From: Citrus sinensis
Taxonomy: Eukaryota; Streptophyta; Magnoliopsida; Sapindales; Rutaceae
Direction: 5' to 3'
DNA length: 64,000 nt
Assembly (NCBI RefSeq): GCF_022201045.2
Contig: NC_068559.1
Coordinates: forward strand, 29,457,501-29,521,500
Position numbers and translations under genes: made by a program
The notes under the pieces: generated by a model
The model's database searches: none
Told to the model about the DNA's origin: nothing
What the model saw: the letters and a program-made list of their open reading frames with translations, nothing else
Shown here: positions 34,514-46,235 of the stretch, one piece after another
How the letters are laid out: the number at the start of each line of letters is the position of its first letter
How positions within the stretch are numbered: the stretch's first letter is position 1

Positions 34514-35547
34514 ATACATAACATAGGATTTCTAAAAACTCAAAAAAATTATCTTTAAAACCTTAAGAAAACTCGAACCAACCATTTGGTCTTTAACTAA
34601 GTGATTAGAGTTACTCTCTTACAAGTGAGAGAATAGTAATTTAAACACTCACAAAAATATTATGAGAGTTTAATTTCCTTCTTTAAATTTGAGTAAAGAC
34701 GATCTTCTCTTTTTCGAATGTCTCTCGAATATTAAAGAGGATAAAATCCGAATAATACCATATAAGATTTAATGTAAATTTAAATAGTATCATATAAAAT
34801 TTAATGTAAACTAATCATAATAATTGTTTGATTGTATATATCAATTATAATCTCATGTATGAGTAATAATATCATGTAATAATTAAAAAAAAAAAAAAAC
34901 TCAGAACAGGATCTCTTGATGCGCTGTGCTGCGCATGCCGCTTTTGAGTCAAGTTTGAATCAACATGTTGGCTTGAAAGCTTTGAATGAATGAATGAATG
35001 AAATCTTTAGTAAAAGTGCAGACACACTCAAAAACAAATAAAAGTCCTCCCTTTCTTAAAAGCATTTGCGTTGAGCCTTTGAACCTTAAAACGAAACATA
35101 CAAGCCACAACATTACACACACATACCACCAACGGCTACTAAGCTTTGTAACGTACAACATTAATTAATTAATTTTATTAAGTACTCTAGTAATTCTCTT
35201 TCCATATTAGTTAATTAAAGGAAATATCAATCAAACATAAACATATGGAAATTAAATTCATAAATCCTTTCTCAATCCCCTAATTAATATAATCTAATCT
35301 AATAATCGCTGCTAAGCTAATTGAGATCTTGTTTTCCGATAGTCACGATGACCAAACAAACCCATTTTAATTTGCGCATCAGAAGACCACCGTGTTCTTG
35401 TGTATTGTGCATTGTGTATGTACAAAATAACAAATGAAACCAAAACTAAAAAAGACCAAATAATTAAAATTTCATACCCAAGTGCAAAAAAAAAAAAAAG
35501 AAAAAAAAAAAAAGAAACCATCAACAAGGACATAAATTCAAATAGTA
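34514..35547. other. 3' flank of the HD-ZIP gene
   Basis: AT-rich. At about 34575-34665 a sequence (TAACTAAGTGATTAGAG ... CTTACAAGTGAGAGAAT ... TTTAAACACTC) recalls the A-box/B-box head of a tRNA-derived SINE, but it is degenerate. GAATGAATGAATGAATG repeats lie at 34983-35001. Confidence 0.4.
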
Positions 35548-37422
35548 TTATATTTGTCCATCGGTTGTTGTTGGTTTGTGATGAGAAAAAGGAACGAACA
35601 TGGGCCTACTACTGAGAGGCGACGACCCAGTACTATTACTAGTTGCTTTAGGCGGTGTAGTGGTGGTGGTTGGGAGAGGAGGAGGATTAATATTGGTGGT
35701 GGCTACTCGCTCACAAGAAGGGCACATGGTGAGTGTGGTGGCTGGTAATTGCATGTAAAAGGGATTATTGCCAGCAGTACTCTTCAAAGCTCTTAATTCT
35801 TGAAGCTCCTTTTGTAGCCGTCTATTCTCTTCAGTTAATGTTTCACAGCATCTCTTCAAGTACTCGCAATCCACCTCGGTTTGCTTCAACTTCGTCCTGC
35901 ATTCATTCATTCATTCATTCATTTATTAATTGTAACAACTAATTCAATTAATTAAATAATAACCACAAAAGTTGAAAACACAAGAATGACCATTCATTTA
36001 ATTTAATTTTGCAGTAATGAATGCTGAATGGAATGGAATAGAATCAATAAGACAAAGGTACGTGCCTTGCTCTTCTGTTTTGAAACCAAACTTCTACTTG
36101 GCGCGGACGAAGATTGAGCTGCTTTGCCAGTGCAAGCTTTTGCTTCTGCAGCATATACATAGGTGAGGTGAATTAATACACACACACACACACACACACA
36201 TATATACAAGAAATAATAATAACATTAACAATAACAATAATAATAAAATGAAAGAAAGAAAAAGAAGTAGCAGGTAATTAAGGTGTATTACTAGCTAATT
36301 AATACTAATACACATACTTACAGGAGTAAGAGTGGTATGTTCTTTGAAACTTTCTTCAAGGAAAGCAGACTGTTGTTTAGAGAGCCTGAGTTTTTTTCTA
36401 GTGCTGCACCCATTTTCATCCTCCAGCTCCGAACAACCATCAACCACCTCATTATTATTATCATTACTTGCTCGAAAGATATCCCCGCAGCTCTTCCTAA
36501 TATTGTTAGTCCCTCCGGTTCCAGTAGTACTGGTATCGTTATGATGATGGTTACTACTGTGGATACAAAAATCCATCTGAGCGCTGCTGGTAGTGTTCAG
36601 TGAAGAAGAAGACAAAGCCCCTGCCCCATGGCTCCCATCCCCGTCTTCTGCTTCTGGTGATGATGGGTCTTCATCATCATTATGATGAGGAACAAGAAGA
36701 TCGAGAGGAGCAGGGATAGCCATAGGCAACTTGTTCGCATCCCTTGCCATTTGCCCTGAACCTGCCGCCTCTGAACTCCCTAGTCATTTTATTTTTAATT
36801 ATTAACAAATTCCAAGCATCAAAATTCATATTAACAAATAACATAGTATATATAAATTAAACACAAAATAATTAATTATATACATATTGGATTAAATTTA
36901 AAAAAAAAAAAAGAAAAGAAAGCAAAGCAAATTAATAAATCAAATGAAAAATTTTAATGAATGTTCTAATATATATATAAAACCTGCAGAGGTCCAATTA
37001 GCAGCAGGGAAAGAGGCAAGAATAGAAGAAGGCGTTGGGTTACGAGGGAGAGGGAGGACGACTGGAGTGTTTGGTAATAGATCAAGCTGCTGTATAATAT
37101 TAGCTGTCTCTGCTGTTGGTGTTGGTGTTGAACATCTTCTTATTTCGGCAGAATCCACAAGCCTTGCTGCTGCTGCTGCTGCTGTTTCTGTTTGTTCATC
37201 TTCATGATGGTGATGGTCTTCGTCTTCTTGTGTTGGTTTTCGGTTATCATCATCGCCGTCTTCTCTAACAGAACTTGTAGGACCGATTGACAACTCCATG
37301 CAAAACCCTATGCCTTTGTTACTACGACTAGTACGGGTATGGGCAAGGGTATGCGATTTCTCCATCCATTCAAATGGCTTGGAAGAACCTGCAGCATCTC
37401 CTAAGCTTAAGCCAAGCTCCAT
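35548..37422 (-). CDS. HAT14: HD-ZIP class II transcription factor, HAT14-like
   Basis: Four exons: 37422-36984, 36779-36322, 36145-36066, 35896-35548; 441 codons plus stop, in phase. The N-terminus MELGLSLGD carries an LxLxL EAR repression motif, followed by GFCMELSIG as in Arabidopsis HAT14. The homeodomain (about 270-328: [31 protein letters not shown]) is split by two introns; the leucine zipper (about 334-369) and the redox CPSCE motif (about 384-388) follow, preceded by [19 protein letters not shown] proteins bind CAATNATTG sites as dimers, usually as repressors in shade and auxin responses. His, Ala and Asn homopolymers make it about 100 residues longer than HAT14. Intron 3 appears to start GC (GCAAG/GCACGT); the nearest GT would destroy the homeodomain frame. 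Confidence 0.95.
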
Positions 37423-37648
37423 TCCCTTTCCTTTCCTTACTTCTACATAACATATATATATATGATATATAACGCTTCAGCTAGCCTTCAGCACAAATTA
37501 AGCATATAATTAACGACAAGAAGAAGAAGATTGGATGAGAGAGAATAAGAGAAGAGGGTTGTTTAATCAATTAATGAGTGGGGCGCTTCGTACTTAACTT
37601 GGATTGAATGAACGAACTTGCTAGAACGTAAAAGGAGTACTCTCTCTC

Positions 37649-37660
37649 CTTTTATAGAGA
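37649..37660 (-). promoter_or_regulatory. TATA box of the HD-ZIP gene
   Basis: On the minus strand CTCTATAAAAGG lies about 230 bp before the ATG, followed by a CT-rich GAGAG leader. It is the only good TATA box close upstream. Confidence 0.6.
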
Positions 37661-37976
37661 TTCTAATCCTATTGAATAATAATAAATAATATGAAGTCAG
37701 GTTATTTGTGAGGAACTGGTTTGCCCGACAGAACACCCCACCGGGGTTGACAAGGCGCACGTGGCATCCTGCGAATATCTATTCTATGTCTCTCTATGAT
37801 CTATCCTCACCCTGTTGGATTCTCTCTCTCTACGGCAGTGGGAGGAGAGGGCGTGGGACCAGCTTCTAAATTTCTTCAAACACCAGCGCGGCCCCACTTT
37901 CGTGCGACGCGCGTCATTGTGCATTTACCATACAAACAAAACATTTGCAACAAATAGCATACGCATCCCCAAAAAA

Positions 37977-38590
37977 GGGTAATTTTTAAAAACCTCCCCT
38001 GAGGTTTGGGCTTGTTGCAAGTAGATGGCGAGAATTGATTTATTTATAAAAAATCCCCTACCGTCAGTTAAGTTTAACATTGACCGTTAGTTGACCGTAT
38101 AAAGATAATATTATCCTTAACAATAGTTTGTAAACGAAAATAACTAAAAAAAAACCAAAATTATTGGTGCAAAAAACACAAATCTTATTTTTTAATAATT
38201 TTATCTTTGTCAATTCTAAAAATTTACAATATCATAGGTAAAGATTATGACTATTTCATTTTTAAATTTTTAATTTTATCTTTCTTGTAGGAATTTTAAG
38301 GAAATATTAATAATTTAAAGAGGATTTTTTAATTTTTTAATTTTAATTTTTTATAAGAACTTTAAGAAAATATCAATAATTTAAAAAGTGTAAAATAACT
38401 AATAATTTTGGTTTTTTTTATAGTTATTTTCGTTTATAAACTATTGTTAAGGGTAATATTATCTTTGCACGGTCAACTAACGGTCAATGTTAAACTTAAC
38501 TGACGGTAGAGAATTTTTTACAAATAAATCAATTCTCGCCATCTACTTACAACAAACCCAAACCTCAGGGGAGGTTTTTAAAAATTACCC
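37977..38590. mobile_element. Mutator-type foldback element (614 bp) with 9-bp target duplication
   Basis: Begins GGGTAATTTTTAAAAACC and ends with its exact complement GGTTTTTAAAAATTACCC. The arms of about 240 bp mirror each other (AATTGATTTATTTGTAAA-type, TTAACATTGACCGTTAG, ACTATTGTTAAGG). CCCAAAAAA stands directly on both sides (37968-37976, 38591-38599), a perfect 9-bp duplication. No coding capacity. It lies about 550 bp upstream of the HD-ZIP start and has the same layout as the element at 8209, but a different sequence. Confidence 0.9.
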
Positions 38591-39380
38591 CCCAAAAAAA
38601 CAGAGCTAAAAAGCGTACATATAAAAATATTATCTTAATTACTTCCAAACACAAGTCATTTCTATTCATTTATTTTATCTTTATTTACATCTCATTATTT
38701 TATTTCTTTTGTCTTTATTTCGATGCATGTAAAATCATTGCCCTCGCTAGTCGCTATGTAATATAATAATTAAATTAAATTAATATACATGCATATTTAG
38801 AAAAGTGAACCCACTCGCGCTCTTCACTCACTGCTTTTCCACATGACATAAGCTGCCTTTCTTTTTTTTTCAGTTTTGGAATTGGGTTTTGTCTTATCCT
38901 TCTTAGGGCAGAGATTAATTAAATAAACCACGCTTATATTAATCAAAACCTTTTTTTCTAATATCAGAATATTAATTTTTCTTTTAAAAAGTTATGTATA
39001 ATTTTTCTCCAATAACAATATTTTTATTTTAATAAAGTGAAGATACAATTAATAAATAAATAAAATACTTATTCCAATGTAATAACAGACAAAAAAAAAT
39101 CTTGAACATATTGAAATAAGTTTCTTTAATATTTTAATACTATACTCACGTTATGAAAGTAAAATTGTTCTCGTTAAAGAATTGCACATATATACATATG
39201 TATAATTATTCTTAAATAAGGATATTCTTACTTTGTTAAATTGAGAATGTCAGTAAAAAAAAATTTAAAAAATATCTCAATATATTAATAGAAAAAAAAC
39301 ACAGTTTTAAATATATTGAAATTTGTGGTTTTTTATATTTTATTAATATCCTCGCTTTGGATGTCCTTAATAGAAAATAA

Positions 39381-39406
39381 CTCTCTCTCTCTCTCTCTCT
39401 CTCTCT
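39381..39406. repeat. (CT)13 microsatellite
   Basis: Perfect dinucleotide run in intergenic DNA. Confidence 0.97.
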
Positions 39407-39529
39407 TTATATATATACTATTAAGTCATATGGTCTAATAAATTTTTTGAATTTTAACAAAATTTAATATCTTGGACCAAGTTAGTATTCTATATATATA
39501 TATAAAAAAAAAACCAAATGCAGATGCTA

Positions 39530-39640
39530 TTATTTTTTTTTTTCATGCGGATATATTATTAAGTCATATAGATTAATAGCGTGTTTGCACTAATTTTATT
39601 AAACTATATATCTTAATAACGTGTCCTAAAAAAAAAGAGC
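39530..39640. repeat. Small dispersed repeat, copy 1
   Basis: Shares TATTATTAAGTCATAT, the opposing TATATCTTAATAACGTG and GTGTTTGCA with a copy at 62005-62125. The ends are inverted (ATTAAGTCATA...TATGACTTAA), so it is probably a MITE. A related partial stretch precedes it at 39418-39450. Confidence 0.5.
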
Positions 39641-39646
39641 ACCCAC

Positions 39647-39649
<3 letters not shown>

Positions 39650-39687
<38 letters not shown>
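39650..39687. repeat. (TA)19 microsatellite
   Basis: Perfect alternating run, able to extrude as a cruciform. Confidence 0.97.
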
Positions 39688-39689
<2 letters not shown>

Positions 39690-40544
39690 TTCCTCGCAAT
39701 TTTTTTTTTAAAAATCAATCAAATATGGCATGCGATATTGTCTATTATTATTTAATTTACTTAGCTGCTGGGCGGTAGGCTATTACCCACCAAATTAAAT
39801 GAAAAAACATTTATTTATCTTTTGGCGACAGCCCACAAATATCATGCAATATTGTACGTAATTGTGGAGACTTTTCGAGTTATGAATGATCATTACCATC
39901 ATATCTAGTAATAAAAGTGTTGTTCCTAATTGACCCCTTGTATAAAGATAAAATAAAACATGCAGAATTTCGCTGGCTCTGTAATCCTTATCGCCATCGG
40001 CTGCAGTCTGCATGCATCTGTCATTCAATGTTTATCGAAGACCCAAAGCCGGCGGCTTTTACAAATGAAAGTGGTTTTTTTTTTTTTTTTTTTTTTTAAA
40101 TATATTCTTTGAACGACTTCTTGTGATACTTGAAACAACATGTGCCTCCCTCAATTAATCGGTCTCCATTTGAAGGGAATTCTATCTGGAATGCCAATTT
40201 TCTTACAGGGTTAATTTCAAAAGGGAAAGAGAAAAAAAAAATCGGTTACTTATATGGCTCACACAAGTTCAATCATATCTATGATTATCAACAAATTAAA
40301 TGTTATCATATGTTAAAATGATTAACACACAAATATTTGCTTGTGGTTGTGGGTGGCGTTGGTATACCTTCAACTTGTGCTTTGTATTCATCATTTAGAA
40401 TCATGAACTCCTCCGTCGTAAAGAAAGTAATTATAACCGACAATTTATTGCTCTTGCTGGCTCATGCCTGATTAATTGATGGCTGTGATTACCGAACATA
40501 GTCATTTTGAGAGAAGGAGTTTTTGAATTTTCTAATGTAACGAG

Positions 40545-40580
<36 letters not shown>

Positions 40581-41549
40581 TCTTGTCGCACTTTAAGTTG
40601 ACAATTCATGTTTGTTCAATAGAAAATATACAGTCGTCGTTATTAATTTCTGGCCAAAAACATATTTTTCCTCATGTATGTGTATGTCACACAACAATTT
40701 ATAATGTTTTTCGTCCTATCAATCTTACACGACTGATGTCATGCCTTTCGATGCAATCAAATTACAATTAAACAATAATCTAATTAATGCTCGAAATGAT
40801 GGCATCGTTAAGCACGATGATTTAGCATACCAACTCCAATTAAACCATATCCGGCCTGCTGTAAAAAGAACTAAGTAAGAGTTGCCGACCCACCAACCAA
40901 TAACATACGCTGTGTCACGTTTAAAACAGCCGTTGGCTCAAGGGATAGCGTATAAGAAGTTTAAGCAGCCCGTCCGGTTGGAAATCAACGGGCACTGGGT
41001 ATGCAGTTTGAAGAGATTTTACGCGGACTGTTTTATTTAACAAACTAATAATAGTGATAATAATATTAACAAAAAAAATTAGAAAGAGGGAGTGATAATA
41101 ATATTTGGCCATTTATAATTAATGACTGCTTTCTTACTCTGGTTTTTTATGTGCTCAGGCATTTGTCAAATCCACTTAGATTTTTTCAGCCCCCTTAGCT
41201 TTTTGCTTATCCAAGACCAAGGATTATCACTTTTAGGACAGTTTTTGCCTTCGGATTGCGTTTTTGCTTTAGGTTTTGTTGATAATATTTTAAGCATGCG
41301 GCTTAACGTTATTTAAGAGTTCGTTTCTTGGAAAAAGGGAAAAAATATGCTTTGGCTTTGGATATTATTTTATTAGCAGTATTGGCATCGTTCAAGGCTT
41401 TTCCTTATTGCCCATTGTTTTTATGAACTATATGTACTTAAGGCTAAAGAAAGAAAGATTTTCGTAAAAATTTTTTGAAATGAGACAATGGTTCACGTGA
41501 CATGATGTTAATCCATTATGAGCAGAAAAAGAAGAAGAAGAAGATACTG

Positions 41550-41710
41550 TTACTCTTGTTCTTTATTATATTAATTAATGCAATTATTATTATTATTATT
41601 TTTTTGGGTAAAGGTAATGGATGGTTATATAAAATTGTTTAGAACTCTGACACAGTTGAGTGGTACACCGTATACCAGAGGTGATAAAAATTACTCTTGT
41701 TCTTTATTAT
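41550..41710 (+). mobile_element. Short retroposon-like insertion between 20-bp direct repeats
   Basis: A perfect 20-bp direct repeat, TTACTCTTGTTCTTTATTAT, stands at 41550-41569 and 41691-41710. The 121 bp between them end in AAAAA just before the second copy. Long variable target duplications and a short A-tail are the mark of target-primed retroposition (SINE or LINE 3' end). The insert has no clear tRNA head, so the class is uncertain. Confidence 0.5.
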
Positions 41711-42019
41711 TTTCAACTTGTGTTCTTTTATGATTATGGTTCTTATTTCAAATGATTGATAGAATAATTATTTTTCATCTTTAATATTATAGATTTTTTA
41801 TAGTTAAGAGATTATTTGATCAAATTTAAGTTTGATAAAATAGTGATTAATTACTAATTGAATAGTGGTAGATTCTGAAACTTTGATGACCTTTATTGTA
41901 TTGAATTCTCCATAATTTTAGTTGTTTTCTTAGTTTTCTTAGTTTAATTTCTTTTAAAATTAAATTTGCTCAATTAGATTAGCATTATTATGGGTTTAGA
42001 TTTAAATTAGACTTTTCAA

Positions 42020-42480
42020 TTTATAACAATCCTTATAGGTTCAACCTCGTTGCCACTATTTTATTTCTAAATATCCGTACACTTGTGAGTATGTTAAAAT
42101 TTTGCACAACAATTACTAGAGTAAACTCATATTCGTCTATTTTGATACCATTGTTACTTTTCACCCAAGCATATTTAAACACTAAAATTCTAAATTGACG
42201 GTAATCTAGCTCCCATATCTCTCGAATGACGCTGTAGAAAGTCATATTTGAAAAAAATGGATTATTATCTATAGCACTAGAGATTTGCAAAGTCTTTGCC
42301 ATCAAGGTGATCCTATTATTTTGAACAACTCGAGCCTCATCCATTTCTTTTGTGTATAATTGACAAGCACTTACGACATATCTAGAACACTTCATTACTT
42401 CTGAATGATGTCCTTGTGCTATCCACCTCAATAATTCGAAAATGTCATTGTTTGAACTATTCAACTGTTGTTCAAACCTA
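42020..42480 (-). pseudogene. CACTA transposon remnant (DUF4216-type domain)
   Basis: A minus-strand frame at 42464-42033 holds the two recognisable blocks of the protein that accompanies TNP2-type CACTA transposases: VVSACQLYTKEMDEARVVQN with ITLMAKTLQISSA, then FYSVIREIWELDYRQFRILVFKYAWV and GIKIDEYEFTLV. The usual Cys in the FKCDWV block is Tyr, and the frame ends soon after. No transposase and no CACTA ends were found near it. It is a truncated relic. Confidence 0.75.
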
Positions 42481-42499
42481 GTGCAACAAAAGAATAGGT

Positions 42500-43215
42500 A
42501 TTGTCAAAAACTTAAAAAAATAAAAACAAAATGGTATATTTATTTAGTGGGGACATAATATGCCATACTCATAATACAAACTATAACATTGAGAACAACA
42601 TTAAGAGAAATTCTAAGAAAAAAAATCTAAAATAAAATTTTACCAATGAATTCCACTCCAACCTCAACCCCCATTAAGGCAAATTTTTTGGGTAATTTTG
42701 TCAATAAATTAAATTTTGAAGATATCTGTTAAAATATTTTAATTTTTATTGTTCATGTGCTCTCTATCATAATAACTTAATCAGTGTACATAATATTACT
42801 TTGTATTCTTTAACAATTATTTAGAGGGTCCGGCTATGTTCGAACCGTTTTAAGATGAAGCATCCCTTTATAACTACATAATTAAAGTGATAATAATAAT
42901 TTTTATTTATTATTTTACGTGTATGACTGAAATTCATGCTCTATCATAAATCAACTCCAACATAACCATATCCTTATTTATAATAAGTAATATTACCTGT
43001 TACCACCTCCCGTCCAAGTAAAACACTATACATTAGAGCCACAACTTCTTGTTGTTATTATTTAATGCAACTTAGAGCCTGCCTTATTATTATTATTATT
43101 ATTATAGGATTTTGATCGGGTGCATGATGCCATGCACGATATAGAGTGTAACGGGACATACATTGGCTTTTTTTTAAAGACATTGTGTTGTAAGCCCGAG
43201 TATCCCATCAATAAA
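42500..43215. other. AT-rich intergenic region
   Basis: Low-complexity DNA with TTATTATTATT runs (43083-43104). No gene or clear element. Confidence 0.4.
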
Positions 43216-43223
43216 TAGTGACA

Positions 43224-44234
43224 TAGGGATTGCAAAAATCCCCACGGGGACGGGTACCTTTGGGGATTTTCCTCATTCGGGGAGGGTATGAGGATAATTT
43301 CATACCCAATTTCTTATTCGGGAAGGGGATGGAGATATTTTTTTACCCAATTTCTTATTCAAGGAGGGGACGGGGATGAGGTGGAATCCCCATCCCCTAC
43401 CCATTTTCCCATTTTAATTCTTAATTTTATTTTTATTTTTTAAAATTACTAGTAAATAAATAATAAAATTTGAATTATAAAATTATAAATATTGGTAAAA
43501 ATAAAAAATATCAAAATATTTATATTATTAAACTTTTATGTCTAATTAACCAATTAAAGTCCTAAATTTTTATTTAGGATATTAAAAAAATCGGGTACAT
43601 TCTATTAGCCCAAAAATTTTGTTTTAATTTTAATATTCATTAAATGTTTTAAACTTAAATCTATTTTTTATTTATTTTTAGATGTTATAATTGCCCATAG
43701 CGAATCACAATTTTAATATCTAATATAATTTAATATAATATTTGCTCTTGATTTACTCCGACTTAACTATTGTGCTGTAAAAGGAATAGTGCACATTTAT
43801 AAAGTGTCACGCCACCATTGAAAAAGTTAATTTTGAATCTAAATTTTATTTTATTTGTAACAATTTCGTATTAGACTATTAATTTATTCACGATAGTTTG
43901 TAAAATAAGTTTGTATCTTTTACATGTTGCGTTACTTACTAATTTAATGTATGTGACTTTTGTAATGGATATTAATGTAAGATATATTTCAAACTTTACT
44001 TTTATTTGAATTTTTTATTTTAATATGATTAACTCAAAATCGAAAACAAAAAATATATTAGTTATTCGAGGATCGGGGACACTTAGGGATCCCCTGTTAT
44101 TATTCGGGGAGGGGATGTGGATTCTCTCAAGTAATTCTGACGGGGACGGGAAGGGGACGAGGACATACGCAAAATATCGGGGATGGATAGGGGGAGATTA
44201 GTCCCCTCCCCTCCCCTCCCCATTGCCATCCCTA
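43224..44234. mobile_element. hAT nonautonomous element (1011 bp) with 8-bp target duplication
   Basis: Ends TAGGGATTGCAA... and ...TTGCCATCCCTA form a terminal inverted repeat; TAGTGACA stands directly outside both (43216-43223, 44235-44242). The subterminal 100-150 bp are full of GGGGA/TCCCC motifs (GGGGACGGG, TCGGGGA, CCCCTCCCC), typical transposase-binding regions of hAT elements, while the core is AT-rich and non-coding. Confidence 0.9.
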
Positions 44235-44299
44235 TAGTGACACGAGTCTTATCACGTACTACACAACCTACGCGACAGTGAACAAAATGTCAACCCTCT

Positions 44300-44701
44300 A
44301 TTATGATATATGAACACACGCGTTGCCTGCTTACACAGCACAGCACATCACAATGTCGTGAAACCAGAGAACCTAACTACTGTAAAACGCTTTTAACGGT
44401 TGAAGCTGAGAAGATTGTGCTTTAGTTTCTATGGCCAAATGCTGTACATTTATATGGGGGAGGAGACGGGGGAGCGGAACCACACACCGATCTGCTCTCC
44501 GCCTCGCCGTGACTCGATCCGTAAAGGAATTATGGGTAGAATTCTGTCAAGCACAGCAAAAATTTATTATATCCGGTGCACAAATCAGAAGATCTTTGTG
44601 CGTGTATCGATGAATAAAAGTGCCCCGAACTTACACCATTACCCCTAATCGCAGTATCTAAATACAGGGGTTTTATTGGTATTTCAAATTTGCATGCACC
44701 T
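44300..44701. other. Spacer between two transposons
   Basis: A moderately GC-rich stretch with a short plus-strand frame (44400-44648) that I do not recognise. Confidence 0.35.
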
Positions 44702-44710
44702 GTAAACAAT

Positions 44711-46235
44711 GGGAGCCCCTATGTTACAATTAATGTAACATACACACTCAACAACAACCACACAAATAATGGGCCTAAAGATGGCCAATGGGCCGGGCGG
44801 CACGTGGCACGGCATGGGCACGGCACGAGCACGTTTCGGTGAGGCACGAGGCATGGCACGGCACGCACGTGGGCCGTGCCGGGCTTAGAATTTTAGGCAC
44901 GCGGGCCTTAAAGCACGGCACGATTAGAGATGGGCCAAAGCACGGCACGCGAAAAAGCACGTAATAAGCACGGTTCATTAGTGGGCTAGCACGCGGCCCG
45001 TGAGCCATTAATAGCACGTGAGCCAAAATATATCTAAGTAAATTTTTTTAACAAAAAGTAAATATAAAATGTTATGAAATTAAAGTACAATATCTTGAAA
45101 TTAAATGTTTTAATATATTTTTTAGCATAGACTTTTAAAAATTAATTTAAATCATTAAATCTTAGTTTAAATAAATATTCTAATCTTTTATGTTTATAAT
45201 TTATTAAATGAATAAGTAAATATCATGATTTTAATAAATAAAATTATAAATATCATAATTTTATTTATGATATTTATTAAATGAATAATGTTATTTATGA
45301 TATTTAATTTTATTTATGATATTTATTTAATTATTTATTTATGTTTATAATTTATTAAATGAATAAGTAAATAATTAAATATCATGATTTTAATAAATAA
45401 GGTTATAAATATCGTAAATTTATAAATAAAAAATAAAAAATAATTTTTTTTACAAAATTAATAATAAAATATTTTTCATATGAAATATTTTTCATATTAA
45501 TATTAAATCATAACTTAGTTAATTGTGATTAATAAATATTTTTTTCGTGCTTGTTATTCGTCAATTGATCGTAGTTCGTGTTTTGTAGTTGTAACTTGTA
45601 AGTTGTGATCTATGATTTGTTATATTAATATTTCGTAGTTATGACTTATTGTAATGATTATTCGAGGATTGTATTTTTAATTTTAATTAATTATTATTAT
45701 GATCTATGGAATTAAATTTAATTAAATTTATGTATTGTTGTGTTATGAATTATGATTGATTATTGTGAAATAAAATATATAGTTGTGAAATTGTGATAAA
45801 CTAATAATAAAATGTTAATTGCTCTCTTAATAAAAATTAATATGATTATGATTGTGAATATTATTATTATTATTATGTTGGTGGGCTTAAAAAAGCACGT
45901 CAGGCACGTGGGCTTGAATAAAGCACGCTAGGCACGTGGGCTTTTTTAGACACGCTAAAAAAAAAAAAAAGTTGGTGGGCTTTTTTTGGGCACGGCACGA
46001 GAGGGCTCGTGCCGTGGGCCGTGCCAGGCTCAAGTGAAAAAAATGTAGGCACGGCACGGCACGGCCTACCAATTTGGTGGGCCGTGCCGTGCCGGCCCAT
46101 GAGCCCTTATGGGCCGACAGTTGGTGGGCCGTGCCGGCACGGCACGACCCATTGACCATAGTTAAATGGGCCCACACAATTTGTGTAGTTGTTGTTGAGT
46201 GTGTATGTTACATTAATTGTAACATAGCATTTGCC
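44711..46235. mobile_element. Mutator-type palindromic MITE split by a hAT insertion
   Basis: Left half 44711-44775 and right half 46165-46235 are inverted complements of each other (TATGTTACAATTAATGTAACATA, ACACTCAACAACAAC). The outer flanks are GTAAACAAT at 44702-44710 and GTAAATAAT at 46236-46244, a 9-bp duplication with one change; the duplicated right copy at 46415-46423 keeps the exact GTAAACAAT. A hAT element sits in its centre. A relative is recognisable at about 55255-55300 (GTTACAATGATTGTAAC, GAGGCTCCC). Confidence 0.8.
44776..46164. mobile_element. hAT nonautonomous element (1389 bp) nested in the MITE
   Basis: Ends TAAAGATGGCCAATGGGC and GCACGACCCATTGACCATAGTTA are inverted (ATGGYCAATGGGYCG). 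AATGGGCC is duplicated directly outside (44768-44775, 46165-46172), the 8-bp signature of hAT elements. About 250 bp at each end are crowded with GGCACG/GTGCC and GGGCC motifs, and the core is very AT-rich without a gene. This GGCACGGCAC-rich type is widespread in plant genomes. Confidence 0.92.

Larger units (their letters stand above)
38600..41549. other. AT-rich intergenic region
   Basis: No gene recognised. Simple repeats include (CT)13 at 39381-39406, (TA)19 at about 39650-39687 and (ATT)n at 40548-40577. The small frames near 39795-40100 and 41122-41316 lack similarity or gene context. Confidence 0.5.
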
